This document shows, piece by piece, positions 9,802-21,600 of a DNA stretch of 64,000 nt. Origin of the DNA: Morella rubra (Eukaryota > Streptophyta > Magnoliopsida > Fagales > Myricaceae); assembly GCA_003952965.2 (NCBI GenBank), contig CM025853.1, positions 19,648,824-19,712,823 on the forward strand, in the 5' to 3' direction. The first letter of the stretch is position 1. Each line of letters begins with the position of its first letter. Made by a program: the position numbers and the translations under genes. The notes below the pieces were generated by a model. The model saw only the letters and a list, made by a program, of their open reading frames with translations. It was not told the origin of the DNA and ran no database searches.

Positions 9802-12425
9802 TGAAAGTTACAACTGTGAAAAATTAATTTACCAATTCTTTTTGTTGATCCCGAGAATTTTTCAATAATCTTCAGGTTCTTGTTGATCTCACAATCTTGA
9901 GAATTTCACAATAGCAACCCAAGTGTTCTGCCTCCTTCCTCTCCATGCTCACAACTGTATAGGATTTTCTGAGTCCTGATGGCCAACTCTCAAACTAACA
10001 ATTAGTCAATAAGGGTAGACTATCTCATAGCTATCCTTATATAAGAAAACCCTAGTTATGATAGTACGTGAGATTGTTAGGGATCTCAAATCTTGGCCGT
10101 AGGATCACATGGAAAAACTCTTTTTCCATTAACTCCCTTAGATTCTTCAATTTCAAATTTTAGGCTTCTACTGATTGTAATCATGTCCATTAGCATATTA
10201 CAATTCACCTCCGAGAATTTGAGATTGATTTGTGAAATCTCTTTTGCTAACAATTATTCGTTTATTTATCCTTCCACCACACTATATTCCATATGAGTTA
10301 TATCATTGATAAAATTCCTAGCTCATATAATTCTTAATTTTATAATCTGTAACTCATTGGATTCTCGAATTGTTTCCAAAATAATTTCACAAATAAATAT
10401 ACATCATATATTAATTTTGAAAAATATTTTCACAAAAATTTCTCTGGCCAAAGATTTATTTTTTTTAAATCCAACTCTATACATATATACTTGAATATAT
10501 TATCTCACAGAAGATTGACTGTTGTCAATTGATTCTCTCATTGTACTTGCTAAATGATCATCTTTTCATTGTAAATGGTTTTGAGAATGATTGAATTGGG
10601 ATAGTTGTTGTTAAAGAACATTTTTTTATGACTAAGTGTTGGAAGTGTCGGAATTTAACTAATTGAGGCCATTCAAAGTGATTTTTTTGGCTAAGTATGG
10701 GAAGTGTTTGAAGTGTCGAACACTCCCGAAAGTTTGACATTCCTAAGTATGGGAAGTGTCGACACATTGACCCTAAGTGTGACACATTGAACTAACTCCC
10801 GAAAGTTTGCTTTCTAGGCCATTCAAAGTGATTTTTTTGGCTAAGTATGGGAAGTGTCGACACATTGACCCTAAGTGTCGACACATTGAACTAACTCCCG
10901 AAAGTTTGCTTTCCAGGCCATTCAAAATGATTTTTTGGCTAAGTAAATGGGGTTGACACATTGAACTAACACCCGAGACTTCTTTTCTTGGTCAAAGTTC
11001 AATGTGTCAGCACATACCACAATGTGTCGACACATTGTGTTATTTTGCAGATTTCCTTGAGCAACGTCAACTTATTCAAAAAGGTATCCAAATGTCTCAA
11101 ATGACCTCCAACGGCACTCAAGCTTTACAAGAAGACCCTTGGTGCCCTAGAAGCTTTAAATAGAAGAAGATGGAGAGAGAAAAGAGAAGAAGTGTGCGCC
11201 ATTAACTCTTGCCCTAATTTCTAGAGAGAGAAAAAGCTTTCAAAGAGAAAGGAAGCTCCACCATCCAAGAAAGCTCGTACTCCCACCTGAAAATACTGTA
11301 GCTCTCTTGTGAATCTTGTCTCTTTGCACACCTCAATACCTCATACTTGTTTATTCAGCTTAAAGAGCTTTTACTAAGATTCTCTTTGTACCCATTCTTG
11401 AAAAACACGTGAGTGTTTGTGAAAAACACTTGTCCTACTTGTTGTGTAGAAGAAATCCTCTAGGTTGTGAGGATTTGAGAGAGTGAGTTAAAGTGTAAGC
11501 TCGAAAACACTTTGTAAAGGTTACTTAGCACCCGAGAAGCTAAGGTGTACTTACTATTTGGAAAATAGTGAAGGAAGCCCAAGGAAGTCAATAGCCTTGG
11601 GGGTGGACGTAGGCAAGTGTTGGCCGAACCACCTAAAAGTCACGGTGTCATCTCTCTATCCTTATCTCCATTTATTGTTGATATTTATTTGTTGCACTTG
11701 TTTGTCTTTTCCTTCATTCTCTCTATTAGTCCTTGATTATATAGATTTATTCTCCTGCTCCTTAGATCGGATCCTTAGCATATTGGGTTTAAAAGAAAAA
11801 GGAAGAAAAGTTTCATAAAACCCAATTCACCCCCCCTCTTGGGTTGTTTTTGACCTCTCACTTATTGAGCATTTATACAAACTCATTCATCATGCACAAG
11901 ACCTGACATTGTTTGGAATATTTGACCTAGAAAGATCACCACCAAATGATTCAATCAGAGTACAAGTACACAATAAACAAATATGTACAAACCTTTCAGG
12001 TCTAAGGATATCATAAACAAATTATGTTAAATACTTTCTCAACATCAATGATCACTTCCAGAAGGTATCCATGTTTGATCTCGTTCAGTGCATGTACTCT
12101 TATATTACACCCACTCGTTTGCTTAAGGTCACCACCTCGATAACTGAGTACATCATCCTATTAATAGAGGCATAATGAGCATAGACCTATTGTACATATA
12201 TATGTACCTTAGTCTAGAACAAAACATCAAGTATACAAGGAACCGAAAAATCATACTTCCCGCCTTTGATTCATTAATCATTTGTATGACTTTTCTACAA
12301 TGTCGCTTAATAATAATTGTGTAACATCTTATATCACAACATATTATCTAATATAATAAATATAAACATGAGGCATCTAAATAACAATTATCTAAAATAA
12401 TGATTTTTAGAGCATATTTCTTACA
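9802..12425 (-). mobile_element. Solo LTR (family A), inserted in the LINE and itself interrupted
   Basis: On the minus strand this reads TGTAAGAAATATGC... and is a diverged copy of the plus-strand solo LTR at 15527-16796; for example 10240-10300 is the reverse complement of part of 16370-16440, and 11880-12240 of 15770-16120. LINE coding homology stops at its left edge (AAAAA) and resumes at its right edge (AAAAA), giving a plausible but low-complexity 5-bp target duplication. A second LTR occupies 10520-11849. Without it the unit is about 1.3 kb, the same size as its relative. Confidence 0.72.
10520..11849 (+). mobile_element. SIRE-like Copia LTR nested in the family A LTR
   Basis: Starts TGTTGTCAATTG; near its end is the C-rich 'CCCAATTCACCCCCCC' type stretch and 'CTTGGGTTG' typical of SIRE/Maximus-type LTRs, as in the LTR at 60.2-61.5 kb. 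It is flanked by the same 5 bp, TTGAC, at 10515-10519 and 11850-11854, and the host LTR alignment is continuous across that site. The unit holds tandem blocks of about 110 bp with TGTCGACA palindromes (about 10640-10970) and a TATA-like 'TTTAAATAG' near 11154. No internal coding region, so a solo LTR. Confidence 0.72.
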
Positions 12426-15400
12426 AAAAAAGGCCTGATGCCCAGATCGCATGGCAATGCTTTTTTTTTTTTTTTAAGCACTGCTGGGAGATAATAGGCA
12501 AGGATGTGATCCTAATGGTGCAAGAATTTTTTACCTTTAGTCGGCTGCTTCCTGATCTAAATCATACGAATCTTGTTCTGATTCCAAAGGTGGACAGCCT
12601 GTCAATGGCATGTCAATTTCATCGTATTAGTTTATGCAACATCATTTATAAACCAATATCCAAAATCTTGGCAAAGAGACTCCAAGTGTTGCAACCGAAG
12701 CTTATATCGTCCTTCTAAATGGCTTTTATCCCTGGAAGAGCTATCCATGATAACTACGTTGTAGCGGCTAAATTATTTCACAGGATGAATAATAAGAGAG
12801 GGAGTGATGACTAGATGGCTAACATAGCCGACATGGAGAAAGCATACCACCGTGTAAAATGGGTGTTCGTGCTTAAAGTAATGGAAATATTTTACTTTTG
12901 GGATCAAGCCATGTACTCTTGTTTTTTGATTCTCATCAATGGCTGTCCACACGACAAGATTTATCCGACTCAGGGAATCTATCAGGGCGATCCGTTATCG
13001 CCTTCTCTTTTCATCCTTTATTTTGAAATTTTATCAAGGCTGATGATGAAGGAGGAGAGACATGGAAGGATGAGAGGGATTAAGCTTTGTAGGGGTGCTC
13101 TGGCTGTATCACATATTCTCTTCGCAAATGGCTTATTATTATTTGTAAGAGCAACACTCCAAGAATCACTGGCTATAGAGAGTTGTCTGGGCAAGTACAT
13201 GAATTGGGAAATGCAAACATTAAATAAGACAAAGTCTTCCATCCATTTTAGCAAGAAGCTCTCTATTAAAGCCAAACATTTAGGATTACCATTCCTCATC
13301 CTATGATCAAGAACCCAGCAATTGATGAATTGAAGGTCATATTGTTTAAAAAGATGGGGGGCAGGAAACTAAGCTCATATCATAAGCAAGTAGGACAACA
13401 ATGATAAGGGTTGTGGGCTCTGCAATGCCAGTATACTCTCTTAGTTGTTTTGCTATGCCACAATGCTGGACATCTGAAGTTGATAGAGCCTTCCAAAACT
13501 TGTGCATCCTTACCTAGAATAAGATATAGCAAAAAAAGAAGAGGAATTTGTGCATCCTTGCCTAGAATAAGATATGCTCACCAAAAGAGGAAGGTGGATT
13601 AGGAATGAGACAAATAAAAGATATAAATGAGGCATTGATGGCCAAACTTGGATGGAATTTTCTGTCAAATAATAATACTACTTTTGTGGGTCCAGCTGTT
13701 AAGGAGCAAATACATGAAGGAAGGTGATCTAAGAAATGTTGAAATGCGGCACAATGTGAGCTGGATATGGAGAAGCATTATGAAGACAAAAGCTTTGCTC
13801 AAGAGGGGCTTGCTATCTAGTGGGAGATGGGCGATCAATTTCAGCATGGAACGACCCATGGATACCTAGTACCCAAAATTTCTTGCATACACCTACAGAA
13901 GAATCAGCACAAAGAAATCTTGAGCTGAAAGTAGCAAATCTCGTAAGTCAAGACATGAATGAAGGACAAGGAGGGTGAAGGTGGGATGAGTCTCTGATTA
14001 TGAATCTCTTCGATGTGCAATTGGCTACAACAATCTTAGGGATAAAAATCCCAGAAAGAGAGAATGAATGATTAATGGGTTTGGACTTTGGAAAATAGAA
14101 GGGACTTCACAGTAAAATCTATGCATCAGATAATTAGCAAGTGCAGAGAGCTAATTTCCAAAACTCGTTAGTTGCAGATCAATGGAAGAACTTGTGGAAG
14201 TTTGCGCATCCATGAGAGGTTAAAATTGCTTATTTGAAAAATTATTTGGGAAGCGATGCTAACAAAAGTAAGAATTGCAGAATGGGTGGGAGTAATGGAT
14301 GAAGTTTCTCTAAGTTGTGAGTTGTGTGGATGAGGCAGAGAGATAGTTCACCATCTGGTTTGATGTTGTCTATATAGCATGATTATTTGGAGAGAGTATC
14401 CATGGCCATTGAATTTTCAAGCTTACAATCATGATTTAGCAGCAAAATGGATTCAAAAAGTCCTTTACCTAAACCACGAATTGCATACATTGGTGGCAGA
14501 GCAGCTACACTTCCAACTGTTCGTAGCCAATGCCATTGACTTGGTACTGGAGTGCAGAAATGAGGTTGTCTACTGAGGAAGGAAGAAGGATATCCTCGCC
14601 TTGGCGCAGAAGATAAGGAAACTGAGTTAGGAGCATTGAGAAGAATGACAAGCAAAGCTAAAAGAGTTAAAGAGGCAGGTATGGGTTCCCCCTCCCCCCA
14701 TTAGATACAATTAAAGTTAATGTTGATGTTGCTGTCCGAGAACATCTCGCTGCAGTAGCAGCCATCATGAGGAACATTAGAGGGGAGTGTGTTGAAGCAT
14801 CAGTGGAAAAATTAGGATCGTGGACCCCTTGGAGGGAGACGCGGAGGCACTTAAGATTGGGGTCCTGTAAGCCACAATAAGTGGTCATCAGCAGATTATC
14901 TTTGAAGGAGACTCGTGTAATGCCATTAAGGCTACCAAGAGTTTTCTGAGCACGAGTGAATGGAAAATTTACAATACAGGGGCTGATATCCATAGAGAGC
15001 TAAAGAAGCTTAGAGTGCTAAGATTGCAGCATGTTAACAATGGTGCAAATCCTTTTGTGCACCATGTAGCTCATTTGACTGCTTCTATCTATAGTAATGG
15101 CGGCTGGCCCGAAGTTTCTGAGCATGTACTGCTCTAACGTGGGAATATGAGGGATTGGATCCCCAAGGGGCAGGTCTAAGGTGATTGGGACATTAAGCGA
15201 CACCCCAAAGTGAGGCCTTTTTTAACAAGTTATAAAATATTAATTAATTTTATTTAGAAATTATTCTTCAAACCTTTTGAGATGTAAAATTGCTTATTAC
15301 AAATTTATATTTTAAATTTATCAATATATCATTTCCAATTGTTACTAGTAATTCTTTTATTCTTATGTCAATACTTTGTCAATTACATTATTGTCATATT

Positions 15401-15526
15401 AACAATAAAGTTTAATATTTCATTACTGTCTATACTTTTTTTATTTGTGTCATCCTTTTTCTAATTCTTTATTTTTTTCTACAAAATTAAAAATTTAGGC
15501 GTTTTCATGAGTGTAGACCTTGTTAG

Positions 15527-16796
15527 TGTTAGATGCATGCCCTCAAAACTAATCATTTTGAATAATTCTGAGATAATTATCGTTATTGATTAATCACTTG
15601 TATATTATTTTGGGTACATGCAATGACATAAGATGTCATGTTTTGTAATGACATAAGATGTCATATTGTTGAGCAACATGGTAGAAAAGTCAGGCTAATA
15701 TTAATGAATCGGATGCGGAGAGTTAGACTTTTCATATTCTTGTTGACTCATTTTGTTCTAGACCGAGATACATGATAATGTATAAATAGGTCTACACTCG
15801 TTGTGCCTTTATAAGATAGAATGATGGACTCCGTCATTTAAGTGGTGACCTTAAGCAGACGAGCAGGTGCAATGTAAGAGTACATGTACTGAACCGGATC
15901 AAATATGAATACCTTCTGGAAATGATCATTGATGCAGAGAATGATATTTAACACAATTAGCTTATGTTGTCCTTAGACCTGAGAGAGTTATATAGGTTTG
16001 CTTGTTGTGTAATTGTGCTTTGACTGAGTCATTTGGTGATGATCTTTGCACATAAAATATTCCAGATAATGTTGGGCCTTGTGCATAGTAAGTGAATTGT
16101 ATAATTGCTCAATATGGAATCCACCAGTCTTTTGATGAGGTAGTATATTCATTATGTCTATATATTATTGGACTCAAATAAAAACGCTGCGCAGCGAGAT
16201 TATGTGAAAAATGTTTTCACGGTTTTTACTTATATAAATATTATGTAATTATTTACGAATTTTTTTTTTTTTACTTTTTAAAAGTCCAACTGGATACAGA
16301 CTGATAATTAAGAACTATATGAGCTAGGGACTTTATCGATGATATTATTCCGGTCCTATTAGCTCATGTGGAATATAGTATGGTGGAAGGATAAATAAGG
16401 ATATAATTGTTAGCAAAAGAGATTTCACAAAAACAATCTCATTATCTCAGGGGTTAATTTGATATGTTAATGGACATGATCACAATTTGTAGAAGCCCAT
16501 AAATTCATATTACAGAATATAAGGGGGTTTAATGAAAAATCGTTTTTCATGATTATCCTATGGCCGAGATTTGAGGTCCTTAAAAGTTCCACGCATAAAC
16601 ACAATTGAGTTCTGAGCAAGCTATTATAAATAGATCAGAAGTTCATTTGAGAGTGAGGTGAATTCATTTTTAATGTGAGACTCTTTCTCTCTAGAAAAAC
16701 TCTCTCTCAAAACTATGTGCGTGGATCTAAAAGAAGCAGAACGTTTGGGCTGCTTTGATTCAACGATTTTTGCCGCTGCGATCTTGCGATCTAACA
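15527..16796 (+). mobile_element. Solo LTR (family A) with perfect target duplication
   Basis: The 1270-bp unit begins TGTTAGATGC and ends GATCTAACA, so its ends are inverted (TGTTAGAT/ATCTAACA). It is flanked by an exact 5-bp repeat, GTTAG, at 15522-15526 and 16797-16801. It is related, in inverted orientation, to the LTR at 9802-12425. No gag or pol sequence is attached. Family is probably Copia by LTR style, which I cannot prove without the internal region. Confidence 0.8.
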
Positions 16797-17071
16797 GTTA
16801 GTGTCATTTTTGTTTGTTGTTTTGATATTGTCTTCCATTATTGGAACTTAAAGAATATTTTGTGGATTAATAATAAACTTATCAGAAGCTTCGTTTTTGA
16901 GATTGAACTACTTTGTCTATTTTTCATTTATTTTTCAACTTTTCATTTCTAAATCCATGTAGATAGTAAGTTTAAATGGCTAACAATTAAATAGATGTTA
17001 ATCTCATTTAATTAGGAAAGTTGTATAGGACCTTTTGTTTAAATCAATTAGCATTTAATGATTTTAATTAA

Positions 17072-17400
17072 AGTGTTACCATTGGGGGCACCCATGTGGG
17101 CACTATGCATGTGTGACGCGACCCCTTGCAACTGTAATGACACTTGGTCTCATGCATGACACTCTTGCATGCGTGGGCATCCATGTGGGCACCCCATGCA
17201 TGTCTGACACGACACTTGTTCTCATGCATGACACTCTTGCATGCATGATGACACATGGCCTGCCATATGTCACAAGGAGGTTGATGAGGAGAGGCTATAA
17301 AAGGGCCTCTTCTCCTTTCTTTCAATACACACCAAAGAAGAGCTTCTCCCCTCTCCCTCTCTTTCTCCCACTCTCTCTCTAGAAAATTGTTTCCCTATTT
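17072..17400 (+). promoter_or_regulatory. TATA-bearing promoter-like block with direct repeats, probably LTR-derived
   Basis: Two imperfect copies of a roughly 80-bp unit (about 17089-17177 and 17178-17247) share 'CCATGTGGGCAC', 'CATGCATGACACTCTTGCATG' minus a base, and GACACGAC-like blocks. They lead to GGCTATAAAAGGG (TATAAAAG at 17296-17303) and then a CT-rich leader (about 17310-17385). This layout is that of an LTR U3-R region or an orphan promoter. No coding sequence follows. Borders are not defined. Confidence 0.45.
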
Positions 17401-18365
17401 TGGCATTTATGTTGTGGAATTTGTAGGTGATTCTCTCGTAGAACACTCCACCACGAGAAAGAATTTCTAGAGCTCTGAAGATTGGAGCACGTGAAACAAC
17501 TTCAAGTATTTGATTTTAGAGATGCTAGGTATACCGCAATCCCATTTGTTTTTCTGTTGTGCATATAATATTTTCAACATAAAGAGACTTTATAGTTTAT
17601 AGTGTGATCAATTTAAACTGTGACCTAAAATAAGGCCATTTAATAGTCTGTTTCTAACTAAAAATCTGCATAAATCATTAAATGAGGTAGCTTTTAAGTT
17701 AATTTTTGAGTCTTTGAATAATATTAGATATTCTTTTAATGGAGCCTATTAAAGAAAATTTAAACTTTGGAGGCATTCATGTTTGACAAGCAAACATTTT
17801 AAGAATTTTGAGGCTGTTTGGATGGGCAAAAAAATTTTCCGATAAAATTTGTTTTTTGGAGGTAGTGTAAATTTTTTTAGAATTGGTAAAAGGTTTATTA
17901 AAATTTGTAAAAAGTTGTTAGAATTTGTAAAAAGGTATTGGAGTTGATAAAAAAATAATTAAAAATTTTGATAGTCAAACATTTTAGTAATAAGAAATTT
18001 TTATTTTACAAGTAAAATTTACTACCCAAAATAAAATTTTAAAATTTTTACACAAATTCTAATACTTTTTTCCACTAACTCTAATATTTTTTCATTAAAA
18101 AATATTATATCAAATTTTCTCTTTATTTTTTAATAAACTTTATCTTTATTTTTTTTAATTAGAAAAGACAACCCAATCTTCTTCCTTTTTACTTTTTAAC
18201 AGACTTTGATAAAATAATTTATACATTTAAACATTTTTTTAAAACTTTTTCATCAAACTTTTATCGACCCCGTAAAATTCAAACTCGCAAAATTTTTCGT
18301 AGAACTGTCTAGGAGCCGGCCCAGGAGCTTTTTGTTTTTGTTTTTGTTTTTTTTTTTCTTGTGTA
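17401..18365. other. AT-rich intergenic sequence upstream of FPA
   Basis: No gene is visible. At 17810 'GAGGCTGTTTGGATGG' resembles the terminus of common plant MITEs, but I could not find a convincing matching inverted end or target duplication. 18320-18357 is a T-rich microsatellite with a TTTTTG unit. Confidence 0.4.
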
Positions 18366-18689
18366 AAGGTACTTGAACCAATAGTAACGAAATTTCTTTG
18401 AGGCTTGACTACAGAAAAAAACAAAGCACCCTACGACCAGCCACGAACCCTATCTATTTATCTTTCTATCCTCTCTGTTCTTTCCTCATTCCCCCCGTTT
18501 TCGATTCTTCCTCGTCTAAAATTCCCAGTTGCTCTCTCTCTCTCGACGTCTCTCCCCTAGAGATTACCTTGCGTTGGATTCCAGTTTCCAATTATCTTAA
18601 TCGAACCCCAAATCTCTTTCCAAACCCTAGTTTAGTTGTCTCTCTCTTTCTTCAGCAAAGCTATATTCTATCTAGGGCTTTCGTTCGCA
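18366..18689 (+). promoter_or_regulatory. FPA proximal promoter and 5' leader
   Basis: A CCAAT-like box (AACCAATAG, about 18376-18384) is followed by a CT-rich leader with TCTCTC tracts (about 18530-18560) and several 'AAACCCTAG'-like elements (18626-18634), a motif class often seen in plant housekeeping leaders. No clear TATA box lies nearby, which suits a broadly expressed gene. The transcription start cannot be placed exactly. Confidence 0.5.
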
Positions 18690-21600
18690 ATGCCGCCTCC
18701 GAACAAATCGAGCAGGCCGGGCAGGAACGCTGACTCCGACGAGTCGGAGACGCCGTCGAACAATCTATGGGTGGGGAACCTGGCGAGCGACGTGACCGAC
18801 TCGGATCTCATGGACCTCTTCGCTCAATACGGCGCCCTCGACAGCGTCACCTCCTACTCGTCGCGGAGCTACGCCTTCATCTTCTTCAAGCACATCGAAG
18901 ACGCCAAGGCGGCCAAGGATGCCTTACAAGGGGCCGAGCTGCGTGGGAACCCAGTCAAGATCGAGTTTGCGCGTCCGGTTTGTTCTGATCTCTGCGTCTC
19001 GCTTGATTTATTTGGCCTTTTAGTTTATAGATTTGCGACTTTGTGTAATTTGATTCGTTTGAAATCTACAATTTGTGCAGTTTCATGCATTTCAACTTTC
19101 AACCCCTTGATTGGTTGTCAGATCCCTAAAAAAATATTCGTCTATCCTCCGTATGATAATTGGGAATTAGGTTTAATTCAATTACAGACCAGACGCAATT
19201 TTAGGAATAAACAACTGCGTTTTACGTGCGATTCTCACTAAGATTTAGAAATTAAGGGACCAAAACTTCGAATCTTTTTCTAAGATAAACCTGATAAAAG
19301 AACAATTTAGGTTTTAGCAAAAATAGTTGTAAATCAATTTGCTCGTTCTTCGACGTAGCGAACGTTAGTTTCACTCGTCTCAACCCGATGCTCATTCTCG
19401 ATCCTCGAAGAACCAAGAGCTTAAACACTTCTGCGAGAAAGGGGTTAATTAGTGTCTTAATCCACTTGGAGGTCATGCCAAATATTAGTTTTCAGCGCGA
19501 CGACTTGTGAGCTATTGAATTAACATCAAGATCTAGGAACAACCAAATTGTCGTTGGGTGTGAATCATCGGATCATTTGGGGAGGCACAAGAAGTAGTGA
19601 AACATCCTTTATTGTTATACTAGTTCATAGAGCAGTAGGTTTTTCACAAATGCGTGTAACAGCTTGCGAAATCGGAGAACGAGAATACCCAACGACATGC
19701 GAGTCCATACGGTGGCATGATTTGTGATTGAAGTTGCTTGGATTTCAAAATGTGAACAGGAATATCAAAGGGTATACCTACACCTTGGGACCTATTAACT
19801 TAGATTGTAGCCTGTGCGACTATAAAGTGTTTGATCTTAACAGGGTGGACCCGTAAATGAAAACAATGAATTGAATGATAGTTCCTCTCATAATTTGATC
19901 AAGAGTTGGTACAGCACTTAAGTGAGGATGCGAGCATGTGAGGATCAAATTGGGGCAAAGCGTTCTCGAGTGAATGCACGATATGGAAGAACGCAAATTG
20001 AGTTTGAGTCTGTGTGGTTTATATGTTTCGAGGACTTTGAAAACTGAACTTAAGGTCTTACTGTCGATTTCTTTCCAGTTTTCATTTCTCAATTGTGATA
20101 TTTATTCGGATAACCATAGAGAAATGAATTGTGGTAGCCCAACCCTCTTTGCTTCCTACGCTCGTGGAACCAAAAGTAGAACATACCGACAGAGACGTGA
20201 AGAAACCTTCAAAAGAGAATGTTTCTTTAGTTTTCTAGCAAGTTCAATGAATCCTGACCCCAAATAATTTGTAGTTGGGAATTGTTTACTGGTTCATTAG
20301 TTGGGAAAGGATTGTAGCAATGAAAGATGATTTAAACTTCTTGCGAGCTTGTTCATGAACTATGGGTCTTCGGCTAGTCTGATTGTTAGTACTGACAAAG
20401 CATCTTGGGTTGAACCTTGCGGCTGAAATTCAGTCTTGGGCTGAGTTTTCTTTAACAAACGGCGCTACCATTCAAAGTTGGCCTTTCAATTTTGGATAAC
20501 GTTTCAGTGTGTGCTCCGGTTTGATGCCTATAGTAATTCTTGCCATTGCAGCAAAAAACATGATCCCATTGCACCGGCCTTTTGATGCCCACCAATAGGC
20601 GTTTGAGAAAGAGCTGATTTGTTTTGAAAAGAAAAAACAGAACGAGTCTGAGAAAGAGTTGTGTTAATCTAGTGCAAGGTTGAGAATATTAAATTTTGTG
20701 AATAATTTATCCTTTCTGCCTAAGAGACAATTCATAGTTGGGGAGCATTATTTCAAATATTATCTCAACCTTTTTCTTCTAATAAGTAATGATATCTCCA
20801 CTCAAAAGCATGGCTGCAAGAGCTATATCTGTGTGGTATCCTATTCGTGCTACAATTGCCTATAAACAAGTTTGACAAGGATTGTCTTTTAAAAAACCTG
20901 TTGACTCAAAGCCGCCAGTATAGCTGCCACACTAGTCAGACCCGAGGGTACTTGTATCTAATTTCTATTTTACAGATGAAAGCCACCCTATGTGATTGTT
21001 AAACATCCTTTCAATAGATTACCAATATGTGCAGAGTGATCGTATCTCACAAGCAATCCATTCTTTGCTCATCTTTGATCTATAGCTCTCCAGAATATGC
21101 AGCAAATGGGATCACTGATGCTTTGCTCCGGCATCTGATGACCTTGAACTCTAGCTTCAAGAGTCCTTTAGCCTCCAGATATTCCTTTTAAATGCTTGAT
21201 GGATTCATTTTATCATGAAATTAAAAGTACGAAAAAGAAGAAAAAAAGTTAGTAGGAAATTGGCTTATACACTTCGGAGGTGAAATCCATTTGTAGCAAT
21301 GGACATCGTGTTGACCATCACCTGGAACTTCATGTGGGGAAACTAATTGTTTGCAAGGCTCTTTATAAAAATAAGAACAAACTCAGTGCTTAGATTGACT
21401 TTCCTTAAATTTCTTTGCCAAATGAGATCGTAGGTTCAAAATCTTGTTTGCTTCTGTACTTGCTCACATTACATATTACAGAATACTTGTTAGAGTTGCT
21501 TGCTCTCCACAGCTTTTTGGTCCATCTATTTGCTTCTCTAACCGTTCCACCAAATTTCCTACTGTAGTTGCAAGATTGCTAGCTCCTTTTTGTTTTTTTA

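Larger units (their letters stand above)
9475..15215 (+). mobile_element. L1-type LINE, interrupted, with RT, zf-RVT and RNase H
   Basis: Plus-strand translation gives, in order: a pre-RT segment (about 9475-9800, with 'ELNTKFF'-like and 'ALLKMNP' motifs), then after an insertion the RT fingers/palm ('NLVLIPK', 'FHRISLCN', 'AFIPGRAIHDN', 'DMEKAYHRV', 'QGDPLSPSLFI', about 12520-13300), a zf-RVT region (about 13600-14560) and a plant-type RNase H-like tail ('VNVDVAV', 'IIFEGDSCNAIKA', about 14710-15130). The catalytic FADD box reads FANG near 13125, and there are several stops and frameshifts, so it is dead. The endonuclease N-terminus is missing. The reading resumes exactly across the LTR insertion at 9802-12425. 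Same lineage as the LINE at 44.6-53.1 kb. Confidence 0.82.

Noticed and set aside
17809-18310. MITE starting GAGGCTGTTTGGATGG
   Set aside because: No matching inverted end or target duplication could be confirmed; noted only in the region description.
18398-18733. 111-codon plus frame overlapping the FPA leader
   Set aside because: Begins with a non-ATG codon and reads through the CT-rich leader; the RRM frame is the other one.
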